58,277 nt of DNA from JAZRPG01 sp045649105 (GTDB lineage Bacteria; Bacillota; Clostridia; Oscillospirales; JAAYXM01): the NCBI GenBank assembly GCA_045649105.1, contig JAZRPG010000019.1, forward strand, positions 1 to 58,277, written 5' to 3'. Positions within the stretch are counted from its first letter, which is position 1. Every line of letters begins with the position of its first letter. Under the pieces are notes generated by a model. It did not search any database. It worked only from the letters and a program-made list of their open reading frames with translations, and had not been told where the DNA came from. Shown here in pieces: positions 44,166 to 51,364 of the stretch. Made by a program: the position numbers and the translations under genes.

Positions 44166-45077
44166 ATGGCTTTTACAGCTGCTGATGTTAAGGCATTGCG
44201 TGAGTCTACGGGCGCAGGCATGATGGATTGTAAAAATGCACTTAATGCATCGGATGGAAACATGGAAAAGGCAATGGAGTTCCTTCGTGAGAAGGGCCTT
44301 GCAGCTGCTGCAAAGAAGGCGGGCCGTATCGCTGCAGAGGGTATGGTTTATGCGACTGCAACTGCTGACGCAGGCGTTCTTGTTGAGATAAACAGCGAGA
44401 CTGACTTTGTTGCAAAAAACAGCGAATTCCAGAAGTTTGCCGCAGATATAGCAGACACCATTCTTGCATGCAAGCCTGCTGACGTTGATGCTCTTTTAGA
44501 GTGCAAGTATGTAGGCTCAGATATGACTGTTGCAGATATGCTTCGTGAGAAAGTTCTTACAATTGGCGAGAATATTAAAATACGCCGTTTTGAAACTTTC
44601 GTGGGAGGAACAAATGTTCCGTATATGCACATGGGCGGTAAAATCGGCGTCCTTATCAGCATGGAGACATCTGATAATCTTAAGGGTTCAGAGGCTGTTG
44701 TCGGTCTCGGTCGTGACCTTGCAATGCAGATTGCAGCGATGAGCCCGTCATGGCTCCGCAGCGATGAGGTTCCTGCCGATGTAATTGAGAAGGAAAAGGA
44801 AATCCTCACAGCTCAGGCTATGAATGAGGGCAAGCCGCAGCAGGTTGCTGAGAAGATGGTTCTCGGAAGAATTAAGAAGTACTACGCTGAGAACTGCCTC
44901 CTTGAGCAGGCATATGTCAAGGAAGACAAAATTACTGTTGCACAGCATGTTGCAAATGTTGCAAAAGAGCTCGGCGGAGAGATATCTGTTTCAAAATTCA
45001 TTCGCTTTGAGAAGGGCGAAGGTCTTGAAAAACGCGATGATAACTTTGCTGACGAAGTAGCAAGCATGATAAAGTAA
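44166..45077 (+). CDS. tsf: Elongation factor Ts
   Basis: Guanine nucleotide exchange factor for EF-Tu. The N-terminal UBA-like domain shows VKALRESTGAGMMDCKNAL, and NSETDFVAKN near residue 75 is the typical core motif. At 303 residues it has the full two-subdomain length. GGAGAG lies before the ATG. It is the last gene of the rpsB operon and is followed by a strong terminator. Confidence 0.98.
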   Translation: MAFTAADVKALRESTGAGMMDCKNALNASDGNMEKAMEFLREKGLAAAAKKAGRIAAEGMVYATATADAGVLVEINSETDFVAKNSEFQKFAADIADTILACKPADVDALLECKYVGSDMTVADMLREKVLTIGENIKIRRFETFVGGTNVPYMHMGGKIGVLISMETSDNLKGSEAVVGLGRDLAMQIAAMSPSWLRSDEVPADVIEKEKEILTAQAMNEGKPQQVAEKMVLGRIKKYYAENCLLEQAYVKEDKITVAQHVANVAKELGGEISVSKFIRFEKGEGLEKRDDNFADEVASMIK

Positions 45078-45091
45078 TATAAACAAAATAA

Positions 45092-45126
45092 AACAGCGAG
45101 TTTTGGGAAATCCAAAACTCGCTGTT
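45092..45126. terminator. Bidirectional terminator after tsf
   Basis: A perfect 15-bp stem (AACAGCGAGTTTTGG with its complement) with a small loop. The T tract is better on the minus strand (TTTTATTTTGTTT), so it also serves the small gene at 45151. Confidence 0.9.
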
Positions 45127-45150
45127 GTTATATTATGAAAAATTAAATAA

Positions 45151-45369
45151 TTATGTCCTGTCGATTGAAAAATCTGCTTCGTTGAATGAACCCTGCGGAA
45201 TAAGCTCCTCCTCAGGGGGAATGCGCTTTGTTGCGTCGTATTCAAACTTGCGGCACTTATATCCGAGAGAAACAATACCATGTTTCGGACATATCGCTTC
45301 ATTTTCGCTTACTTGCCTGCTGTGTGCACATACTGCGCAATGCGGCTCTATGTTTTTTGAAAACAGCAT
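45151..45369 (-). CDS. Small cysteine-rich protein, possible zinc ribbon
   Basis: Protein of 72 residues of unknown function. Cysteines are placed as C-x2-C (11, 14), then CPKHG (27-31) and YKC (39), which looks like a compact zinc site. The C-terminal half (YDATKRIPPEEEL) is charged. GGAGG lies seven bases before ATG 45369, and a strong terminator follows, so it is very likely a real gene although short. It sits 36 bases after ylbJ and may be co-transcribed with it. Confidence 0.8.
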   Translation of the reverse strand: MLFSKNIEPHCAVCAHSRQVSENEAICPKHGIVSLGYKCRKFEYDATKRIPPEEELIPQGSFNEADFSIDRT

Positions 45370-45405
45370 AATATTTGCCTCCTTAAAGTCTAATACTAAT
45401 ATACA

Positions 45406-46521
45406 CTATTTTTTTTCAGTTTTCCAGCTTTTTTTGCAAATTTTTATTATTATTGCAATTCCAAGCAGGAAAATACATACAGAGATATTCGGAAAATCGG
45501 TCAGATATGTTCGCGTTGCCATTGCAGGTACTGATATTTCGGAAATGAACGGCGAGAAAAAGACAGCATAAAAAGCGGAAATAACCCCGTGAAGAAATTT
45601 TCCAGGGAAATACTTTGATGCAGAAATGTCGCTGTTGTCAAGGATTCCGAGCGTCTGGCAGTGTACGGAAAGTCCGCCCCAGCCAAGGAGAAAGGCGGTA
45701 AGAATAAATGACAGCCGAAGACTGTTGCATGCGGCAAGTGAGTATGTCCCGACGGTGACCTCAAATACACCAGAGAGAAGGGCTGATATTACGGAGGAAT
45801 CCACATTGAAAAGCTTTGCCGGAAGAAGGCTTAATAAAGGAAGTATATTAAACTGATTTAAAATAGAGACGAATGAGGAAAACAGAACAATGTATGCACT
45901 TATCGAGAGACATGACGACAGCGCGCCGGAAACGGCACCGATAAAAACGGAGTGAAAGGGAAGCTTAATATTTGTGTTGTGATGCGATTGTTTTTTATTA
46001 TGGCATTTGATGGGTGAAAAAAGACGAAACAGTATGCCAACTGTAATTGCGGCGAGGACATGTATTAAAAACAGTAGGGTACCGAGCTTTACGGAGGAGT
46101 AAATCCCCACGCCGACAGCACCGATAATAAAAGCGGGGCCTGAGTTGTTACAGAAGGCAAGGAGGTGCTCGGATTCTTCTTTTGAACACAAATTTGACTT
46201 ATAGAGTGAGACACATGTCGCAGCTCCGATTGGATAACCTCCCGTTATCCCGAGTATAAAGGCGGAAGATGCGCTGCCTGTTCCGAATAACGGACATACA
46301 ACGCGGTTTAACACGCGTCCGAAAAATTCCGTGTAACGGAGTCCTGTAATAAGCCTTGAAACAACAAAAAAAGGAAACAGAGACGGTATAACGGAATTTA
46401 TGCAGACGGTAAGAGCGTCGCGCGCAGATTTTGTTGCCTCTGCAGGAAACAGAACTAATCCGAGCGAAAAAAGCAGTATTATGACGGCTGTAAAAACGGA
46501 AGATGCGTTTTTTGTTCTCAT
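45406..46521 (-). CDS. ylbJ: Sporulation integral membrane protein YlbJ-like
   Basis: Polytopic membrane protein of 371 residues related to the nucleoside-recognition/gate fold. ITGGYPIGA near residue 92 and CNNSGPAFIIGAVG near 127 are characteristic YlbJ blocks. In Bacillus YlbJ is needed for normal spores and made in the mother cell; whether so here is inference. GGGTGG lies before ATG 46521. It is divergent from rlmB. Confidence 0.88.
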   Translation of the reverse strand: MRTKNASSVFTAVIILLFSLGLVLFPAEATKSARDALTVCINSVIPSLFPFFVVSRLITGLRYTEFFGRVLNRVVCPLFGTGSASSAFILGITGGYPIGAATCVSLYKSNLCSKEESEHLLAFCNNSGPAFIIGAVGVGIYSSVKLGTLLFLIHVLAAITVGILFRLFSPIKCHNKKQSHHNTNIKLPFHSVFIGAVSGALSSCLSISAYIVLFSSFVSILNQFNILPLLSLLPAKLFNVDSSVISALLSGVFEVTVGTYSLAACNSLRLSFILTAFLLGWGGLSVHCQTLGILDNSDISASKYFPGKFLHGVISAFYAVFFSPFISEISVPAMATRTYLTDFPNISVCIFLLGIAIIIKICKKSWKTEKK

Positions 46522-46604
46522 TTCTAAATACCACCCTTGGGCTGAGATATAAAATATATATGCAAAATACTGATAAAAACTACTTAAAAATTTTCATATA
46601 GGGA

Positions 46605-46633
46605 TTTTAATTCGATATATTTCGTGCTATAAT
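46605..46633 (+). promoter_or_regulatory. Promoter of the rlmB cluster
   Basis: TTTTAA (46605-46610), 17 bases, TATAAT (46628-46633) with an extended -10 TGC. It probably drives rlmB and the next gene. Confidence 0.7.
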
Positions 46634-46698
46634 ATTATAAAATAGGAATTATCGCAGTTATCGTTATATCAGATGTTTACTGCGTATGAGGTAAATGT

Positions 46699-47469
46699 AT
46701 GAACAAAAAGTTTAATATGCAAGGCAGCGAGGATAGCGTTGAAAAATATGTAATAGAGGGCAGAAACTCTGTGTATGAAGCTCTGCGTTCGGGCAGAACG
46801 ATAGACAAGGTTTTTTATACCGATGGCGATGGGAACATAAATCACATAATCTCTGCGGCGAAAAGCGCGGGAGCAGTTGTATCAAAATGTGATAGGAGAA
46901 AGCTTGATGCAATGAGCATCTCAGGTGCGCATCAGGGAGTTATTGCTCTTGCAGCTGCGCATGAGTATGCAACGCTTGATGATATTTTTGCCGCTGCTGA
47001 GAAAAGCGGGCGCCCGCCCCTTGTTGTTGTGTGTGACGAAATTTCAGACCCACATAACCTCGGTGCTATAATAAGAAGTGCTGAGGCATCGGGAGCGCAT
47101 GGCGTAATTATACCGAAGCGCAGAAATGCCGGGCTTACCGCAGTTGTTGCAAAGGTAGCATCAGGAGCGCTTGAGCATATACCAATCATCAGAGTAGCTA
47201 ATATACCGAACACGCTCAGCGACCTCAAGAAACGCGGTTTATGGATTTTCGGAACAGGAATAGGTGCTGATTCGGAGCTGTATAAAACGGATTTAACAGG
47301 TCCTCTGGCAATTGTGATAGGTTCTGAGGGGGAAGGTATGGGGCGGCTTGTAACAGAGCGTTGTGATGTTGTTATGAATATCCCGATGCTTGGGAAGACG
47401 CAGTCGCTTAATGCCTCTGCTGCTGCGGCAGTAGTCCTTTTTGAGGCGCTCAGACAGCGCATAAAATAA
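46699..47469 (+). CDS. rlmB: 23S rRNA (guanosine-2'-O)-methyltransferase, RlmB-type
   Basis: SPOUT (TrmH-family) enzyme. The N-terminal ribosome-binding substrate domain starts with YVIEGRNSVYEALR. The C-terminal knot has the three family motifs: DEISDPHNLGAIIRSAEASGA (motif 1, here in part), IVIGSEGEGM near 212 and LNASAAAAV near 237. Length 256 residues. GAGGTA lies before the ATG. The degenerate P-type protein gene follows 22 bases later. Confidence 0.93.
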   Translation: MNKKFNMQGSEDSVEKYVIEGRNSVYEALRSGRTIDKVFYTDGDGNINHIISAAKSAGAVVSKCDRRKLDAMSISGAHQGVIALAAAHEYATLDDIFAAAEKSGRPPLVVVCDEISDPHNLGAIIRSAEASGAHGVIIPKRRNAGLTAVVAKVASGALEHIPIIRVANIPNTLSDLKKRGLWIFGTGIGADSELYKTDLTGPLAIVIGSEGEGMGRLVTERCDVVMNIPMLGKTQSLNASAAAAVVLFEALRQRIK

Positions 47470-47491
47470 TCGAAAGGAAGTATTTCGTCAG

Positions 47492-49666
47492 ATGGAAGAT
47501 AAGATGCGGCGTGACGACACCATTACGGGAATGTCTGTGCAGGATGTTTTAAACGAAATAAAGAACGATACCGCAGAAAATGATTGCGGACTTCTGCTTG
47601 ATGAGATACTTGCGGAGTTTACGGATAAAAAGAAAGAGACGGAGTCGTCTCAAAAAGCAGAGGTACAGGAGATTGCAAAACCGCAGGAGCCGGAAGAAAA
47701 GGTTTCAAAGCCTGCAGCAGAAGAAGAGCCGGTGAAAAGTGCGGATATGGAAGAAACCTTGGTGCACAATCCTCAGAAAAAGGAGATTTTGCAACAAGCG
47801 GACAAAACGCCTGACGATATATCCAACACAAAGGTGAAACTTGTAAAGGATATCGTGCGCCCCTGGGAGGGCGGAGTTTATGGCGATATGAAGCTTGAGG
47901 AGGATACGATTGTAAGAAAGGCTCGCACGGAGAAAAAGCGAATCTCAAAGCTTGCAGAGACATTTGATACATTTACACAGAGCGAGCTTTTTGAGGATAA
48001 AAACAGTGTGAGTGTTCTGGAAACGCGCTCGGCAGCGGAGATTATAAAAGAAAATCTTAAAATCTCGCGTATGCTTGGGCTTCGCACAATATGCCTTCTG
48101 ATAATAAGCGTGATTCTTTGTTATCTTGCTTTTTCTGCACCGCTCGGGTGGTATGTTCCGCATGTTATAGCATATATAAATCATCCGTTCAGATATTTAT
48201 TCATAACGGCTTTTTTTCAAATACTTGCCATGCTTATAAGTATAGATGTGCTGTCGAACGGGCTTGGGCGCCTGTTTAGGCTTAAGCCGTGTGCAGATTC
48301 TGCCGTTGCGTTTTCTTCGTTTGCAAGTCTTGTGCATGTTATAACCGTTATGGCGGCGCCGGGCTGGCGCGGGTGGCTGCCGTACAGCTCGATAAGTGCG
48401 CTGTCTCTGTTTTTTGCAATATTAAGCAAGTGGCTTAAAACGCGTGCGGTTACGCGTGTCTGCAAAACTGCAGCCGCCGCAAAGCAGCCGAGCGGGATAT
48501 ATGTTGAGAACATGTACGGGCAGATGAATGTAATAAAACAGAGCTGTGACGATATAAGCTCCTTTATTTCACATATAAACGATAAAGACAGCTCTCAGAC
48601 TTTCTGGACATTTCTTGCGCCTATCGTTATTGTTTCGTCAGTTGTGTTTGCAGGAGTATCTTCATTCGGGACAAAAACGCCGGAGCACTTCTTCTGGGCA
48701 CTTGCTGCAATATCGTCTGTTTCTACTCCGTTTTTTACATTGATGTCCTTCTCGCTTCCTTTTTCTGTTGTAGCCAAGAGTCTGGGTTCAATCGGTGTTG
48801 CGATTTCAGGGTGGTATTCCGTAACAAGGCTTTCAAAAAAGACAAATATCGTTGTTACTGATAATGATATCTTCCCAAAAGGCACAATTACGCTTCATGG
48901 CCTTAAAATCCTGGGAAGCTATTCACTTGAGCAGACAATAAGCTATGCTGCGAGCATGATAAGAGAGACGCGCAGCGGACTTGTCGATGTATTTACCGAT
49001 TTATTGAAAAGCAGGTACGGGGAAACCGTAGAGGTGTCAAATCTTAAATATCATGAATCCGGAGGAATGGAAGCCGAAATCGGCGGAGATGTGGTTTTAA
49101 TGGGTTCCGGTGGGTTTATGTTAAGGTCGGGAGTTCGCCTGACTACAGGTACTAATGTGAAGAATGCTGTATATATTGCGATAAACGGACAGCCTGCAGG
49201 AGTTTTTAACATAAATTATAAGGCGAGTGACGATGTCGGACGTGCACTTTACATGCTTGTAAAGAAAAAAACACCTGTAATTCTTGCAGTTCGTGATTTA
49301 AATCTGCTTCCTATGATGGTTGAGAAGACCTTTAATCTGGCAGACGGGGTTCTGGAATACCCCGAGATAGAGCAGAGGATTGACCTGTCATCTGAGGAGC
49401 AGTTCATAAGCGGAGATATTTGCGCAGTTATCACAAGAAGCGGACTTTATCCGTTTTCATCGGCAGTTCAGGCGGCAAAGAAGCTCAGAAAAGCAACTTT
49501 CAGGAATATATGCCTTTCAGCTGCCTGTGCGCTTATAGGCATGCTTGTAGTGTTTTATCTCACTTTTATGCAAAGACCGATATTGCTTACTCCGCACACG
49601 GTATTTATATATCTTATGCTTTGGCTTGTGCCGGCATATATGCTGTCGATAAGAGTAAAGCGATAG
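47492..49666 (+). CDS. Degenerate P-type-ATPase-like membrane protein
   Basis: Membrane protein of 724 residues that I do not recognise as a named family. The first 190 residues are charged, Lys/Glu-rich and probably disordered. Membrane helices lie near 200-217, 235-253, 270-288, 299-313, 372-391, 400-430 and 670-690, 702-720. The order resembles a heavy-metal (P1B) ATPase: a helix with STPF where CPC should be (411), then NIVVTDNDIFPKGTI where DKTGTLT should be (Asp457), a nucleotide-domain-like part (GGMEAEIGGDVVLMGSG, about 524-540) and two final helices. TGD and GDGxND are absent and the actuator loop is short. I infer a pseudoenzyme. It is followed by era. Confidence 0.8.
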   Translation: MEDKMRRDDTITGMSVQDVLNEIKNDTAENDCGLLLDEILAEFTDKKKETESSQKAEVQEIAKPQEPEEKVSKPAAEEEPVKSADMEETLVHNPQKKEILQQADKTPDDISNTKVKLVKDIVRPWEGGVYGDMKLEEDTIVRKARTEKKRISKLAETFDTFTQSELFEDKNSVSVLETRSAAEIIKENLKISRMLGLRTICLLIISVILCYLAFSAPLGWYVPHVIAYINHPFRYLFITAFFQILAMLISIDVLSNGLGRLFRLKPCADSAVAFSSFASLVHVITVMAAPGWRGWLPYSSISALSLFFAILSKWLKTRAVTRVCKTAAAAKQPSGIYVENMYGQMNVIKQSCDDISSFISHINDKDSSQTFWTFLAPIVIVSSVVFAGVSSFGTKTPEHFFWALAAISSVSTPFFTLMSFSLPFSVVAKSLGSIGVAISGWYSVTRLSKKTNIVVTDNDIFPKGTITLHGLKILGSYSLEQTISYAASMIRETRSGLVDVFTDLLKSRYGETVEVSNLKYHESGGMEAEIGGDVVLMGSGGFMLRSGVRLTTGTNVKNAVYIAINGQPAGVFNINYKASDDVGRALYMLVKKKTPVILAVRDLNLLPMMVEKTFNLADGVLEYPEIEQRIDLSSEEQFISGDICAVITRSGLYPFSSAVQAAKKLRKATFRNICLSAACALIGMLVVFYLTFMQRPILLTPHTVFIYLMLWLVPAYMLSIRVKR

Positions 49667-49674
49667 CGCTTTAC
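49655..49674. other. Dyad site C before era
   Basis: Perfect GTAAAG, eight bases, CTTTAC. It overlaps the stop codon of the P-type-like gene (TAG at 49664) and lies 12 bases before the era ribosome binding site. The arms extend inward to 8 bp (GTAAAGCG/CGCTTTAC). Confidence 0.65.
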
Positions 49675-49698
49675 AATATGGTATTTAGGAGTTTTGAA

Positions 49699-50586
49699 AT
49701 GGGAATAAAAAAGTCCGGTATGGTTGCTATAGTAGGGCGTCCGAATGTAGGAAAGTCCACTCTTATAAATGCGCTTGCGGGAGAGAAAATAGCTATAGTT
49801 TCCGACAAGCCGCAGACGACGAGAAACAGAATATGCGGAATAATAAATAAAGACAGTACCCAGTATGTGTTTATGGATACACCGGGATTCCATACGCCGA
49901 AGAGTCATTTGGGAGAATACATGGTGCGTGTTGCAGGGGAATCCATAACAGATGTTGATGCAGTTGTAATGCTTGTGGCGCCGGTTCCGACAATAGGAAG
50001 TCTTGAGGAGCAAATTATTGAGAAGATAAAGCTTTGCAAGGTTCCTGCAGTGCTTCTCATAAATAAAATTGACACAGTTTCAAAGACGGATATTTTCCCC
50101 GTTATTGAGGAATACAGTAAACTGGATTGCTTTAAGGCGATAATACCCATATCTGCATATAAGGGTGACGGGCTTGAGCTTATTTATAATGAGCTTGCGC
50201 CGCTTATGCCCGAAGGGGAGGCCTTGTTTCCGGAGGGAATGGTTTCAGACCAGCCTGAGAAACAGATGATTGCGGAAATAATACGCGAAAAACTTCTGAG
50301 ACTTCTGAATCATGAAATTCCGCATGGGACCGCTGTTGAGATAACAAGGTTTTCAGAGCGTGAAAATGAGATTATAGATGTTACTGCGACGATATACTGT
50401 GAGCGTGAGAGCCATAAGGGGATAATTATAGGGAAGCGCGGAGCAATGCTCAAGCGGGTCGGCGAGCTTGCGCGAAATGATATTGAGAGATTTATGGGAA
50501 CCAAGGTATATCTTGAAACCTGGGTTAAGGTAAGAGAGAATTGGCGCGATAACGATGTACTCATCAGAAACTTCGGATATGAGTAA
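49699..50586 (+). CDS. era: GTPase Era
   Basis: GTPase that binds 16S rRNA near its 3' end during 30S assembly. The P-loop GRPNVGKSTLINAL starts at residue 13, with DTPGFHTPKSH near 60 and NKID near 122. The C-terminal KH domain has GKRGAMLKRVGE near 250. At 295 residues from ATG 49699 the length is right; AGGAG lies seven bases before it. The dyad motif lies on both sides of this gene, and recO follows after 29 bases, the usual Firmicutes pairing. Confidence 0.97.
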   Translation: MGIKKSGMVAIVGRPNVGKSTLINALAGEKIAIVSDKPQTTRNRICGIINKDSTQYVFMDTPGFHTPKSHLGEYMVRVAGESITDVDAVVMLVAPVPTIGSLEEQIIEKIKLCKVPAVLLINKIDTVSKTDIFPVIEEYSKLDCFKAIIPISAYKGDGLELIYNELAPLMPEGEALFPEGMVSDQPEKQMIAEIIREKLLRLLNHEIPHGTAVEITRFSERENEIIDVTATIYCERESHKGIIIGKRGAMLKRVGELARNDIERFMGTKVYLETWVKVRENWRDNDVLIRNFGYE

Positions 50587-50602
50587 AGTAAGATTACTTT
50601 AC
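50583..50602. other. Dyad site D between era and recO
   Basis: Perfect GTAAAG, eight bases, CTTTAC. The arms extend to 9 bp (GTAAAGTAA-ga-TTACTTTAC). The era stop codon lies in the left arm, and the recO ribosome binding site begins one base after the right arm. Confidence 0.65.
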
Positions 50603-50615
50603 AGGTGGTGTTTTT

Positions 50616-51347
50616 TTGCAGCGTGTAGATAAAGGGCTTATACTGCGCGAAACAGGATACAAGGATGCGGATATTATGCTCACTATACTGACGGAGTGTG
50701 GCGGGAAGCTTTCTGTACTTGCGCGCGGAGCGAAGAGAAAGAGCAGCCGCGTTTCTGCAGCTGTTCAGCTTTTGACATATTCAGAATTTACGCTGTATGA
50801 GAATGCGGGCAGATATACTTTAAATGAGGCTGAACCGATAGAGATGTTTTACGGTGTGCGGAATGATATTGTTAAGCTTGCGTTAGGCTCGTATTTTGCA
50901 GAGGTTCTTGAGCAGGCTGCAGATTCTGAAAGCATAAATCCCGAGCTTTTGAGGCTCGGGCTTAATTCACTCTACGCGCTTGCAAATACAGACATAAGGA
51001 TAGAGCAGATAAAAGCGGTGTTTGAGATGAGGGCGGCGGCTGTTTCCGGATATATGCCCAACCTGGACGCTTGCGGAATATGCGGCACAGAGGAAAATAT
51101 TTCGGCGTTTGACATAAGAAACGGAAGTGTTGTGTGCGCAAAATGTGAAAACGGCGCCTGCCGTAAGATAGACGGGAGTGTCCTCTCTGCGATACGCCAT
51201 GTACTGTACAGTGACATTAAGCGTATATTTTCTTTTTCGATAGGTGACGAGGCGCTGAAAACTTTTTCGCTCTTTGCGGAGGAATATATTTCCGTGCATT
51301 TTGACAGGGCATTTAAGACCCATACATTTTATAAATCCCTTTTATAA
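50616..51347 (+). CDS. recO: DNA repair protein RecO
   Basis: Recombination mediator that loads RecA and anneals single strands with RecF/RecR. It has an N-terminal OB-fold (KGLILRETGYKDAD...LARGAKRKSS), a helical middle part and a C4 zinc module (CGICGTEEN then CAKC, about 150-172). Length 243 residues. Start is TTG at 50616 behind AGGTGG; no ATG is available near it. It follows era. Confidence 0.93.
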   Translation: MQRVDKGLILRETGYKDADIMLTILTECGGKLSVLARGAKRKSSRVSAAVQLLTYSEFTLYENAGRYTLNEAEPIEMFYGVRNDIVKLALGSYFAEVLEQAADSESINPELLRLGLNSLYALANTDIRIEQIKAVFEMRAAAVSGYMPNLDACGICGTEENISAFDIRNGSVVCAKCENGACRKIDGSVLSAIRHVLYSDIKRIFSFSIGDEALKTFSLFAEEYISVHFDRAFKTHTFYKSLL

Positions 51348-51364
51348 TTTTTGGAGACAGTTTT

